From the NCBI GenBank assembly GCA_016938795.1, contig JAFGTZ010000386.1:1-8097 (forward strand): 8,097 nt of DNA, written 5' to 3'. This stretch comes from Chromatiaceae bacterium. Lineage in GTDB: Bacteria; Pseudomonadota; Gammaproteobacteria; Chromatiales; Chromatiaceae. Positions 1 to 6,763 of this stretch are shown here, piece after piece; within the stretch, counting starts at the first letter, position 1; each line of letters starts with the position of its first letter. Made by a program: the position numbers and the translations under genes. The notes below the pieces were generated by a model. That model was not told where the DNA came from. It did no database searches and saw nothing but the letters and a program-made list of their open reading frames with translations.

Positions 1-465
1 ACCCGGGTGGTGGGGCTGGTCGTGGACAAGGTCGACAGGATCATGCACGGCATGCAACTCGGCTCGGCCGGGATGCACAATCAGATTGAGCAGTGGTGTC
101 AAGGCGGCTTTCTGTCAACGCTCATTCATCAACTGATGGAATACGGCTATAGGGTCTGGTTGACGGCCGATCACGGCAATATCGAATGTCGCGGCCAGGG
201 TCGCCCTGCCGAAGGTGTGATCGCCGAAACACGCGGCGAACGGGTGCGGGTCTATCCCACGCCCGAACTGCGCGCTCGGGTCGCCGCCGCCTTTCCGTTG
301 GCCCATGCGTGGCCGCCGGTTGGATTGCCCGCCGACTATGTGCCACTGATCGCCCAGGGTCGGACGGCCTTCGTGACGCCTGGAGAGACCCTGGTTGGTC
401 ATGGTGGCATGGCCATCGAGGAGGTCATGGTGCCACTGGCGACATTCGAGCAGGGTTCACGATGA
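1..465 (+). CDS. pglZ: PglZ-type alkaline-phosphatase-superfamily protein of a BREX system, C-terminal part
   Basis: The reading frame is open from the left edge, so only the last 154 residues are seen and the start is outside the window. Visible motifs are VDKVDRIMHG (residues 9-18), the superfamily metal-site motif LTADHGN (54-60; D57 and H58), a GVIAETRGERVRVY stretch (72-85), and the C-terminal GHGGMAIEEVMVP (133-145). The DHG motif is shared with phosphoglycerate mutase, but the GGxxxEEVxVP ending is typical of PglZ. PglZ is a core component of BREX phage defence, which pairs a methyltransferase (PglX) with an ATPase (BrxC). The stop overlaps the next ATG (ATGA), so the two genes are translationally coupled. 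The family call is firm. The type 3 assignment rests mainly on the following brxA-like gene. Confidence 0.85.
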   Translation, partial: TRVVGLVVDKVDRIMHGMQLGSAGMHNQIEQWCQGGFLSTLIHQLMEYGYRVWLTADHGNIECRGQGRPAEGVIAETRGERVRVYPTPELRARVAAAFPLAHAWPPVGLPADYVPLIAQGRTAFVTPGETLVGHGGMAIEEVMVPLATFEQGSR

Positions 466-1223
466 ACGGCCATCAGCGCTATCAGCGCGTCGGTCTCAAA
501 CAAACGATCCGTGTCGAATGGCTTCAGAAAGCCGTCGATCTGTGGCTCGCCGGACGCGATGCCCAGTGTATCCGCCGTGAACTCCATGAATTTCTGGCCG
601 AACACCAAGGGAAGGGCTCCGCAGGCCCGCGCAGCGACCAGACGCGCGCCTTCGTCGTCACCAATCTGATGCGCGTGTGGATCACGCCCGACACCGAGCT
701 GCTGTCCTTCCGCGATACCGCCCTGACGCTGCTCCAGGAACAACCATCCATGCGCCTGGCGATCCACTGGGCCATGATCTCGGCGGCCTATCCGTTCTGG
801 TTCAATGTCGCACGCCAGACCGGGCGCCTGCTTAATCTCCAGGATCGCGTCACCTACCAACAGATCCTGCGGCGGATCAAAGAGCATTATGGCGATCGCA
901 CGACCATCACCCGCGAAACCCAGCGCGTCATTCGCGCCTTTGTCGCCTGGGGCGTACTGGCCGACAGCGATGGCAAAGGCTGTTACGCCAAACATACCCC
1001 CCTGGCCATTACGGAGGCTCGGGTCACGGCCTTGATGCTGGAAGCGGCGCTGCTGACGTCGCCCGGCGATCAGGCCGCGCTCGCTGTCCTGATCAAGGAT
1101 CCGGCCTTGTTTCCATTCGAGCTGCCAATCCTCACCGGGGCAGCGATTGGGCAGGCCACGGACCGTCTTGGCGTTGATCGCTACAGTCTGGATGATGAGC
1201 TATTGGTGCTTAAAGCCCCATGA
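462..1223 (+). CDS. brxA: BrxA-like (DUF1819) BREX protein
   Basis: This is a 253-residue soluble protein with no signal peptide and no clear membrane segment. The start is the ATG inside the ATGA overlap with pglZ, with AGGG six bases upstream (452-455). An in-frame extension upstream exists but would only read over pglZ in another frame. The central part has the DUF1819 look: SAAYPFWFNVARQTGRLL (107-124), then YQQILRRIKEHYGDR (132-146) and VIRAFVAWGVL (156-166), followed by a helical C-terminal third. BrxA proteins are small DNA-binding BREX components; their exact task is not settled. In type 3 BREX, brxA is the last gene after pglZ, which is the arrangement here. E. coli-type BrxA is somewhat shorter (about 200 residues). 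The call combines weak sequence resemblance with strong context. Confidence 0.75.
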   Translation: MNGHQRYQRVGLKQTIRVEWLQKAVDLWLAGRDAQCIRRELHEFLAEHQGKGSAGPRSDQTRAFVVTNLMRVWITPDTELLSFRDTALTLLQEQPSMRLAIHWAMISAAYPFWFNVARQTGRLLNLQDRVTYQQILRRIKEHYGDRTTITRETQRVIRAFVAWGVLADSDGKGCYAKHTPLAITEARVTALMLEAALLTSPGDQAALAVLIKDPALFPFELPILTGAAIGQATDRLGVDRYSLDDELLVLKAP

Positions 1224-1235
1224 ACGGTGAACCGT
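1224..1235. other. Short inverted repeat between convergent brxA and clpB
   Basis: The 17 bp between the two stop codons contain ACGGTGAACCGT, which can fold as ACGG-TGAA-CCGT. It is the only structure available for stopping transcription from either side. It has no T-tract on either strand, so it is a poor match to an intrinsic terminator. Transcripts from the two genes may run into each other. Confidence 0.3.
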
Positions 1236-1240
1236 AATAC

Positions 1241-3841
1241 TCAGGCTTCAAGCAGCTCGCCCTGCAACACCCGCTCGAACACCAGCCGATCCTCCTCCAG
1301 CCCGACCTCGATAAGATCGCCGGGGCCGAACTTGCCCGCGAGAATCTCCTGCGCGAGCGGATTTTCGAGCTGGGCGCGGATGGCGCGCTTGAGCGGTCGC
1401 GCCCCATAGACCGGATCGAAGCCGGCCGCGCCGAGATGATCGAGCGCCGCCTCGCTAATCTCCAGCCCCATGTCGCGATCGGCCAGGCGCTTGCGCAGAT
1501 AGCCAAGCTGGATGCGCGCGATGGCGCGAATCTGCGTCTGTTGCAGCGGGTGGAAGACCACGATCTCGTCGAGCCGGTTGATGAACTCGGGGCGGAAGGC
1601 GTGACGCACCACCTCCAGCACCGCCTCCTTCATCTCGGCATAGTGCGCCTCGCCGGCGCGCTGCTGGATGATGTCCGAGCCCAGGTTCGATGTCATCACC
1701 ACCACGGCATTGCGGAAATCCACGGTGCGCCCCTGGCCGTCGGTGAGGCGCCCATCGTCGAGCACCTGCAAGAGCACGTTGAACACATCGGGATGCGCCT
1801 TTTCCACCTCGTCGAGCAGGATGAGGCTGTAGGGACGCCGGCGGATGGCCTCGGTCAGATAGCCGCCCTCCTCGTAGCCCACATAGCCGGGCGGCGCGCC
1901 GATGAGCCGCGCGACCGAGTGCTTTTCCATGAACTCGGACATGTCGATGCGCACCATGGCCTCCTCGGTATCGAACAGAAAGGCCGCGAGCGTCTTGCAC
2001 AGCTCCGTCTTGCCCACCCCGGTGGGGCCGAGAAAGAGGAAGGAGCCGATGGGCCGCGCCGGATCGGCCAGCCCGGCGCGCGAACGGCGGATGGCATCGC
2101 TCACCGCGCGCACCGCCTCATCCTGCCCCACCACGCGCTCGCCAAGCGCCTCTTCCATGCGCAGCAGCTTCTCGCGCTCGCCCTCGAGCATGCGCGCGAC
2201 CGGGATGCCGGTCCATTTCGAGACAATCTCGGCCACCTCCTCGTCGGTGACCTTGTTGCGCAGCAGCTGCGTCTCGCCGCCCTCGGCGGCGCTGGCCGTG
2301 GCCAGACGCTTTTCGAGCTCGGGAATGCGTCCATAGGCGAGCTCCGACATGCGCGTAAGATCGCCCGCGCGGCGCGCCGTTTCCATCTCGATGCGGGCGC
2401 GATCGAGCTCCTCCTTGATGTGGGCGGTGCCCTGCACGGCGGCCTTCTCCGAGGTCCAGATTTCGTTGAGATCGGCGAACTCGCGCTCCAGCCGCTCGAT
2501 CTGGCCCTCCAGATCAGCAAGACGCTTCTTCGAGGCCTCGTCGGACTCCTTTTTCAGCGCCTCGCGCTCGATCTTGAGCTGGATGAGACGCCGGTCGAGC
2601 CGGTCCATCTCCTCGGGCATGGAGTCGATTTCCATGCGGATCTGCGAGGCGGCCTCGTCGATGAGATCAATCGCCTTGTCCGGCAACTGCCGATCGGAGA
2701 TGTAACGATGCGAGAGCACGGCGGCGGCAACGATGGCCGGGTCGGTAATCTCGACCGCGTGATGCACCTCGTAGCGATCCTTGAGTCCGCGCAGGATGGC
2801 GATGGTGTCCTCGACGCTCGGCTCATCGACCAGCACCTTTTGAAAGCGCCGTTCGAGCGCCGCGTCCTTCTCGATGTATTTGCGGTATTCATCGAGCGTG
2901 GTGGCGCCCACACAGTGCAGCTCGCCGCGCGCAAGCGCGGGCTTGAGCATGTTGCCGGCATCCATGGAGCCCTCGGCCTTGCCGGCCCCGACCATGGTGT
3001 GCAGCTCGTCGATGAAGAGGATGACAGTGCCCTCCTGACGGGCGATGTCGTTCAGCACCGCCTTGAGCCGCTCCTCGAACTCGCCGCGAAACTTGGCGCC
3101 AGCAATGAGCGCGGCCATGTCGAGCGAGAGCAGACGCCTGTTCTTCAGCCCCTCGGGCACCTCGCCGTTGACAATGCGCTGGGCCAGCCCCTCAACGATG
3201 GCGGTCTTGCCCACGCCCGGTTCGCCGATCAGCACCGGGTTGTTCTTGGTGCGCCGCTGCAGCACCTGCACGGTGCGCCGAATCTCGTCATCGCGCCCGA
3301 TCACCGGGTCGAGCTTGCCCTGCTCGGCGCGCTCGGTGAGATCGATGGTGTATTTTTCGAGCGCCTGGCGCTGCTCCTCGGCGTTCGGGTCTTCCACCCG
3401 CTGTCCGCCGCGCACCGTCTCGATGGCCTGCTCCAGCGCGCCCTTGCTCGCCCCGGCCTCGCGCAGCACGCGCCCAATCTCGCCGCGATCGTCCAGCGCC
3501 GCGAGCACGAAGAGTTCGGAGGAGACATACTGATCCTTGCGTTGCTGGGCGAGCTTGTCGGTCTGGTTGAGCAGGCGGTTGAGGTCATTGCCCAGATGCA
3601 CCTCGCCGGGCGCGCCCTCCACCACCGGCAGACGGTCGAGCAGCTCGCCGAGCGCCGAGCGCAGCCGATTCACGTCCACGTCGGCGCGCGTGAGCAGATG
3701 GCGCACCGTGCCGCCTTCCTGATCGAGCAGCGCCACCAGCACATGCACGGGTTCGATGAATTGATGATCACGCCCCACCGCCAGACTCTGGGCGTCGGCG
3801 AGGGCCTGTTGAAATTTCGCGGTCAGCTTGTCCATTCTCAC
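1241..3841 (-). CDS. clpB: ATP-dependent protein disaggregase ClpB
   Basis: This is an 866-residue Hsp100 chaperone that works with DnaK/DnaJ/GrpE to resolubilise aggregated protein in the cytoplasm. Domains in order: Clp-N domain (1 to about 145); first AAA+ domain with Walker A GEPGVGKT (206-213), pore loop GAKFRG (248-253), Walker B ending in E279 and arginine pair R331/R332; coiled-coil middle domain (about 405-525) with Y503; second AAA+ domain with Walker A GPTGVGKT (605-612), pore loop GYVGYE (652-657), Walker B E678, arginine finger R756 and sensor-2 GARPLKR (813-819). Numbering is the same as in E. coli ClpB. The C-terminus is about 9 residues longer. The start is GTG at 3841 (MRMDKL, compare E. 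coli MRLDRL), with GGAG eight bases upstream; ATG at 3835 is less well placed. The gene has its own heat-shock promoter and is convergent with brxA. Confidence 0.98.
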   Translation of the reverse strand: MRMDKLTAKFQQALADAQSLAVGRDHQFIEPVHVLVALLDQEGGTVRHLLTRADVDVNRLRSALGELLDRLPVVEGAPGEVHLGNDLNRLLNQTDKLAQQRKDQYVSSELFVLAALDDRGEIGRVLREAGASKGALEQAIETVRGGQRVEDPNAEEQRQALEKYTIDLTERAEQGKLDPVIGRDDEIRRTVQVLQRRTKNNPVLIGEPGVGKTAIVEGLAQRIVNGEVPEGLKNRRLLSLDMAALIAGAKFRGEFEERLKAVLNDIARQEGTVILFIDELHTMVGAGKAEGSMDAGNMLKPALARGELHCVGATTLDEYRKYIEKDAALERRFQKVLVDEPSVEDTIAILRGLKDRYEVHHAVEITDPAIVAAAVLSHRYISDRQLPDKAIDLIDEAASQIRMEIDSMPEEMDRLDRRLIQLKIEREALKKESDEASKKRLADLEGQIERLEREFADLNEIWTSEKAAVQGTAHIKEELDRARIEMETARRAGDLTRMSELAYGRIPELEKRLATASAAEGGETQLLRNKVTDEEVAEIVSKWTGIPVARMLEGEREKLLRMEEALGERVVGQDEAVRAVSDAIRRSRAGLADPARPIGSFLFLGPTGVGKTELCKTLAAFLFDTEEAMVRIDMSEFMEKHSVARLIGAPPGYVGYEEGGYLTEAIRRRPYSLILLDEVEKAHPDVFNVLLQVLDDGRLTDGQGRTVDFRNAVVVMTSNLGSDIIQQRAGEAHYAEMKEAVLEVVRHAFRPEFINRLDEIVVFHPLQQTQIRAIARIQLGYLRKRLADRDMGLEISEAALDHLGAAGFDPVYGARPLKRAIRAQLENPLAQEILAGKFGPGDLIEVGLEEDRLVFERVLQGELLEA

Positions 3842-3842
3842 G

Positions 3843-3853
3843 GGAGTGACTCC
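3843..3853 (-). promoter_or_regulatory. clpB Shine-Dalgarno within a small inverted repeat
   Basis: On the minus strand the leader reads GGAGTCACTCCC followed by the GTG start. GGAG is the ribosome-binding site with 8-base spacing, which favours GTG at 3841 as the start. GGAG is also exactly complementary to the CTCC three bases later, so a 4-bp GC-rich hairpin could mask the site at low temperature. The inverted repeat is seen directly; a thermosensor role is only a guess, since the stem is very short. Confidence 0.45.
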
Positions 3854-3875
3854 AAGGCTATCGAGATATTATGTC

Positions 3876-3904
3876 AATTGGGGCATGGGAATTCCCGAAT
3901 CAAG
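3876..3904 (-). promoter_or_regulatory. RpoH (sigma-32) heat-shock promoter of clpB
   Basis: Read on the minus strand, CTTGATT (3904-3898) is followed after 14 bases by CCCCAATT (3883-3876). The sigma-32 consensus is CTTGAAA, 13-15 bases, CCCCATNT. The -35 element matches in 5 of 7 positions and the -10 element in 6 of 7 specified positions. A start about seven bases further on gives a leader of roughly 28 bases ending at the clpB GTG. Position, spacing and the gene it serves all agree. A TTGACA just downstream has no matching -10 and is probably not used. Confidence 0.8.
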
Positions 3905-3926
3905 CCAAGACCTCGACCGACCGCGT

Positions 3927-4520
3927 TCAGGGCTCGAACGCGATCAGGCGCGCCACCAGCTCATCCCAGACAATCACCACATCCGGCAGCACGCGCACCG
4001 GCGTTTCGCCCGCCAACTCGACCACTTCAGGCTTGCCAAAGCCGCCATCTTGCAGCCGGTAGATGGTGACCATGCGATCTGCGGGATGCACCAGCCAGTA
4101 CTCAGGCACCCCGGCGCGCTCGTAGACCTGGCGCTTGCGCCAGTGATCATGACTCGCGCTGCCGGGCGAGATCACCTCGACCACCAGATCAGGCGCACCG
4201 CGCACCCCGCGCCGGTCGAGCTTCGCGGGGTCGCACACCACCAGCACATCGGGCTGCACCACGGTGTCGATGCGCCCATCCTCTTCATCGGCGCGCGGCA
4301 GCCGCACATCCACCGGGGCGATGAAGGGCCGGCAGCTCTGGCCTTGCAGCGCATTGCCAAGCTGACGATAGATGCCGCCCGCCAGTTCCTGATGATCGAG
4401 CGTCGGGGCCGGCGCCATGCACCAGGCCACGCCATCAATCAGCTCGTAGCGCACATCCTCGGGCCAGCTCAGATAGTCGGCATAGGTGTGATACTGCGTA
4501 TCGCGTTGCGCAAGCGCCAT
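3927..4520 (-). CDS. Uma2 family (DUF820) PD-(D/E)XK nuclease-fold protein
   Basis: This 197-residue protein is of usual length for the family. Family motifs in order are YELIDG (25-30), MAPAPTLDHQ (35-44), QPDVLVVCDP (89-98), GAPDLVVEVISPGSASHD (108-125), a lysine-rich stretch with K129, and YERAGVPEYWLVHP (133-146). The likely catalytic acids are D91, D111 and E115, so the PD-(D/E)XK core looks intact. Uma2 proteins are annotated as putative restriction-endonuclease-like proteins, but the cellular role is unknown; they are often present in many copies in cyanobacteria and purple sulfur bacteria. The ATG has a strong AGAGGAGG (4536-4529) with 8-base spacing. It lies 85 bp upstream of clpB on the same strand, so read-through into clpB is possible, although clpB has its own promoter. 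No methyltransferase lies beside it. Confidence 0.9.
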   Translation of the reverse strand: MALAQRDTQYHTYADYLSWPEDVRYELIDGVAWCMAPAPTLDHQELAGGIYRQLGNALQGQSCRPFIAPVDVRLPRADEEDGRIDTVVQPDVLVVCDPAKLDRRGVRGAPDLVVEVISPGSASHDHWRKRQVYERAGVPEYWLVHPADRMVTIYRLQDGGFGKPEVVELAGETPVRVLPDVVIVWDELVARLIAFEP

Positions 4521-4560
4521 GGGCCAAACCTCCTCTGTGTGCGCGCACTGGAAGACATAG

Positions 4561-4623
4561 CTTCATCACTCATCAGTTTTTCGGTTTTCCTCATGCGCCC
4601 TGAAAAACCTAAGCGTGATGTTG
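4561..4623. repeat. 63-bp imperfect palindrome containing a 25-bp sequence repeated in inverted orientation at 6886
   Basis: The left arm (4561-4582) and right arm (4602-4623) match as inverted repeats at 16 of 22 positions, including GTTTTTC/GAAAAAC and CATCAC/GTGATG with no mismatch. The centre is 19 bases. Positions 4574-4598, starting CAGTTTTTCGG and ending CTCATGCGC, occur exactly as the reverse complement at 6886-6910. The sequence 4565-4584 also resembles 6764-6782 on the same strand (16 of 20, one gap). It sits between divergently transcribed Uma2 and oxyR genes, so it is not expected to be a terminator of either. It could be a REP/MITE-like element or a regulatory site. The repeat itself is certain; its nature is not. 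Confidence 0.75.
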
Positions 4624-4629
4624 TCTCTT

Positions 4630-4692
4630 CATGATAGACCAGCGAGAAAGACCGGCTCGACAGTCCGCTCGGGGCGAATTTCCGCTATCATG
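4630..4692. promoter_or_regulatory. 8-bp inverted repeat in front of oxyR, right arm overlapping a -10-like hexamer
   Basis: CATGATAG (4630-4637) and CTATCATG (4685-4692) are perfect inverted copies 47 bases apart. The right arm includes TATCAT (4686-4691), close to TATAAT and placed so that transcription would begin at or next to the oxyR GTG (4698). No good -35 is present at normal spacing (TCGACA at 4657-4662 is 23 bases away), as might fit a promoter needing an activator. LysR-type regulators often bind such dyads in their own promoters. The pattern does not fit the four-part OxyR site with ATAG/CTAT every 11 bases. An 8-bp match in a gap this size could also arise by chance. Confidence 0.3.
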
Positions 4693-4697
4693 GCGGG

Positions 4698-5615
4698 GTG
4701 AATCTTCGAGACCTCAAATACATCCTTGCCGTTGCCGAGACGCGCCATTTCGGGCGCGCGGCGGAGCGTTGTTTTGTCAGTCAGCCCACCCTGAGCGGTC
4801 AGATCAAAAAGCTGGAAGACGAACTCGGCGTGGTCATCTTCGAGCGCACCAACCGCTCGGTCGAGGTCACGCCCGTGGGCGAGGCGATCCTGGCCCACGC
4901 CCGGCTCGCGCTGGAGCAGGCCGGCGCCATCGAGCAGGCCGCGCGCGCCCATCAGGATCCACTCTCCGGCGCGCTGCGTGTGGGGGCCATTCCCACCATT
5001 AGCCCCTACCTCATGCCCCTGGTGCTGGGGCCGCTCAAGCGCTGCTGCCCGAAGCTGCGGCTGATTCTCTCCGAAGAGATTACCGAGACGCTCCTCGGGC
5101 GCCTGAGCCGTCACGAAATCGACGCCGCCCTGCTTGCCACGCCGGTTGACGACACCGAGTTCGAGGCCGTGGCGCTCTTTGAAGAGCCCTTCTGGCTTGC
5201 CTATCCAAGCGAGCATCCGCTGGGCGCGAAGGCCAGCATCAGCGCCCACGACCTCGAAGAGGTAGAGCTGCTGCTGCTCGCCGACGGGCACTGTCTCTCG
5301 CATCAGGTGATGGATGTCTGCCATCTCGCCGAACGCCCGACCCGGGGCGAGATGGCCGATCTGCGCGCCTCCAGCCTGGAAACGCTCTTACAACTGGTCG
5401 GCGCCGGCTTTGGCTGCACCCTGGTGCCCGCGCTCGCAATCCGCAGCGCCTGGATGAACGACAGCGGCATCGGCATCCGTCCCCTGCACCTGCCCGATGC
5501 CTATCGCCGCATCTCACTGGTCTACCGACGCACCTTTCCGCGCCGTCAGGCCCTGGAAACCTTTGCCGAGGTCATTCGCGCCCAGTTGCCGGACAGCGTG
5601 CGCCGCCTGCCCTGA
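4698..5615 (+). CDS. oxyR: Hydrogen-peroxide-responsive LysR-family regulator OxyR
   Basis: This is a 305-residue LysR-type transcription factor, the same length as E. coli OxyR. The N-terminus is a winged helix-turn-helix (about 1-60) with RHFGRAAERCFVSQPTLSGQIKKLE-type sequence; the effector domain follows from about 90. The redox cysteines are at C199 (in DGHC) and C208 (in MDVC), the same numbers and spacing as in E. coli, with H198 and T100 also kept. Peroxide forms the C199-C208 disulfide, which switches the protein to activate catalase, peroxiredoxin and related genes. Extra cysteines are at 25, 116, 117 and 240. The start is GTG at 4698, chosen because MNLRDLKY aligns with E. coli MNIRDLEY; the upstream ATG at 4690 is out of frame. 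There is no good Shine-Dalgarno (only GGCGGG directly before GTG), so leaderless or weak initiation is possible. No target gene such as katG or ahpC lies beside it. Confidence 0.95.
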   Translation: MNLRDLKYILAVAETRHFGRAAERCFVSQPTLSGQIKKLEDELGVVIFERTNRSVEVTPVGEAILAHARLALEQAGAIEQAARAHQDPLSGALRVGAIPTISPYLMPLVLGPLKRCCPKLRLILSEEITETLLGRLSRHEIDAALLATPVDDTEFEAVALFEEPFWLAYPSEHPLGAKASISAHDLEEVELLLLADGHCLSHQVMDVCHLAERPTRGEMADLRASSLETLLQLVGAGFGCTLVPALAIRSAWMNDSGIGIRPLHLPDAYRRISLVYRRTFPRRQALETFAEVIRAQLPDSVRRLP

Positions 5616-5624
5616 AAACAGGGC
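5609..5624 (+). terminator. Hairpin across the oxyR stop codon
   Basis: GCCCTG-AAAA-CAGGGC forms a perfect 6-bp GC-rich stem with an AAAA loop, and the oxyR TGA lies inside it. There is no T-run after it (GCGCCTCT follows), so it is not a classic intrinsic terminator. It may slow or partly stop transcription before the DUF389 gene, or protect the 3' end of the oxyR message. The 81 bases from here to 5705 hold no other clear signal except the DUF389 ribosome-binding site. Confidence 0.4.
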
Positions 5625-5705
5625 GCCTCTCGCGCAGCCATGCTAGAGTTTCAGGCCAAGGCTCCAATTCCACACCAGCGCACGCGATGACCCGGGAGAT
5701 CAGGG

Positions 5706-6707
5706 ATGCGCATCGTCGAAACCCTTGCCGACCGCAAGCACGCCCAGACCCTGCTGGGCATGGCGCGCTTCTATGGCGCTGAGGATGCCTGGCGCGTCAG
5801 CGACGACACACAGGAGCGCTGCTGCATCCGTATGCTGGTTCCGGACGATGCCCGCCAGGCCCTGATCGATTCGCTTCAGGATCTCTTCAAGGCCGACCCC
5901 GGCGCGCGCATCATCATCCAGCCGGTCGATACCGTCCTTACGCGCGACACCCCGGTGCGCCAGGACGAGGAATTGCACAAGGCGCGCGCCATCGCCGCCA
6001 CGCGCGAGGAACTCTACGCCACCATCGTCAAGGGTGCGCGGCTCGATACCAATTTCCTCATCCTGACCCTGCTCTCAACCATTGCCGCCGCCATCGGACT
6101 GCTTGAAAACAATGTTGCCGTGGTCATCGGCGCCATGGTTATCGCGCCCCTGCTCGGCCCCAACATCGCGCTGGCCTTTGCCACCTCACTCGGCGACCGG
6201 GGGCTTATTCTGCAAGCCCTGCGGACCATTGGCGCGGGCCTGGGGCTCTCGCTGCTGCTCTCGATCCTGATCGCCCTTGTGTGGCAAGTGGATTTCACGG
6301 GCCCGGAAATCGCCTCGCGCACCGATGTCGGGCTCGACAGCGTGGTGCTCGCGCTGGCCTCGGGCGCGGCGGCGGTGCTCTCGCTCACCACCGGATTGTC
6401 CTCGACCCTGGTCGGCGTCATGGTCGCCGTAGCGCTCCTGCCGCCCACGGCCACGCTCGGACTGGCCATCGGCAAGCTCGATGCGGCGCCCGCGCTGGGG
6501 GCCTTTCTGCTGCTCGCGGTCAATATCGTCTGCGTCCTGCTCTCGGCCAAGGTGGTATTCCTGCTCAAGGGCGTGCGCCCCCGCACCTGGACCGAGCGCA
6601 ATCGCATACGCCAGTCAAAAACGCTCTATTTAGCGCTCTGGATTCTCTTGCTGACCCTGCTCATCGGTATCATTCTGCTGCGCTCCAGTTCACCGTGGAA
6701 CCCCTAG
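5706..6707 (+). CDS. DUF389 / TIGR00341 family integral membrane protein
   Basis: This 333-residue inner-membrane protein has a soluble N-terminal part (1 to about 112) followed by about six or seven hydrophobic segments near 115-133, 136-160, 174-194, 213-228, 232-256, 262-287 and 307-325. The DUF389 signature VVIGAMVIAPLLGPN (139-153) is complete, as is the later ATLGLAIG region. The last ten residues are hydrophilic. No function is established for the family; transport or a stress role has been guessed from its membrane layout. The ATG has GGAG seven bases upstream (5695-5698). The gene is 90 bp after oxyR on the same strand with a hairpin in between, so co-transcription is possible but not shown. 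Confidence 0.9.
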   Translation: MRIVETLADRKHAQTLLGMARFYGAEDAWRVSDDTQERCCIRMLVPDDARQALIDSLQDLFKADPGARIIIQPVDTVLTRDTPVRQDEELHKARAIAATREELYATIVKGARLDTNFLILTLLSTIAAAIGLLENNVAVVIGAMVIAPLLGPNIALAFATSLGDRGLILQALRTIGAGLGLSLLLSILIALVWQVDFTGPEIASRTDVGLDSVVLALASGAAAVLSLTTGLSSTLVGVMVAVALLPPTATLGLAIGKLDAAPALGAFLLLAVNIVCVLLSAKVVFLLKGVRPRTWTERNRIRQSKTLYLALWILLLTLLIGIILLRSSSPWNP

Positions 6708-6720
6708 GTTTCCGCCCACA

Positions 6721-6752
6721 CCAGCGATCACGCTCATCGGTGCGATCGCTGG
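6721..6752. terminator. 9-bp stem-loop 13 bases after the DUF389 stop
   Basis: CCAGCGATC (6721-6729) and GATCGCTGG (6744-6752) are perfect inverted copies around a 14-base loop. The stem is strong and placed where a terminator for the DUF389 gene is expected. The bases after it (GTCATATACC) are not a T-run, so termination would need Rho or would be partial. An operator is also possible, but there is no nearby promoter on either strand that I can support. Confidence 0.5.
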
Positions 6753-6763
6753 GTCATATACCG

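Noticed and set aside
186..461. Upstream in-frame extension of the brxA frame
   Set aside because: It overlaps the conserved end of pglZ in another frame and is arginine-rich nonsense; the ATG at 462 has a ribosome-binding site and the usual ATGA coupling.
248..3843. Phe instead of Tyr in the first ClpB pore loop (GAKFRG, F251)
   Set aside because: Phenylalanine is common at this position among bacterial ClpB proteins and keeps the aromatic function.
1436..4069. 877-residue open frame on the plus strand opposite clpB
   Set aside because: It mirrors clpB on the other strand and has histidine- and leucine-rich low-information sequence without family motifs; high GC at third codon positions produces such shadows.
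3733..4244. Three CCACCAGC octamers (Chi GCTGGTGG on the minus strand) at about 3733, 3953 and 4237
   Set aside because: They arise from common CTG-GTG Leu-Val codons in clpB and the Uma2 gene; the Chi sequence of this organism is unknown.
4557..4688. OxyR box built from ATAG/CTAT tetramers at 4557, 4634 and 4685
   Set aside because: The spacings are not multiples of 11 bases, so the known OxyR site pattern is not met.
4629..5324. 231-residue frame opposite oxyR
   Set aside because: Antisense shadow of oxyR, with no recognisable motif and no ribosome-binding site that I can support.
5641..5649. TGCTAGAGT as an extended -10 for the DUF389 gene
   Set aside because: Only a partial match, and no -35 at suitable distance; not strong enough to annotate.
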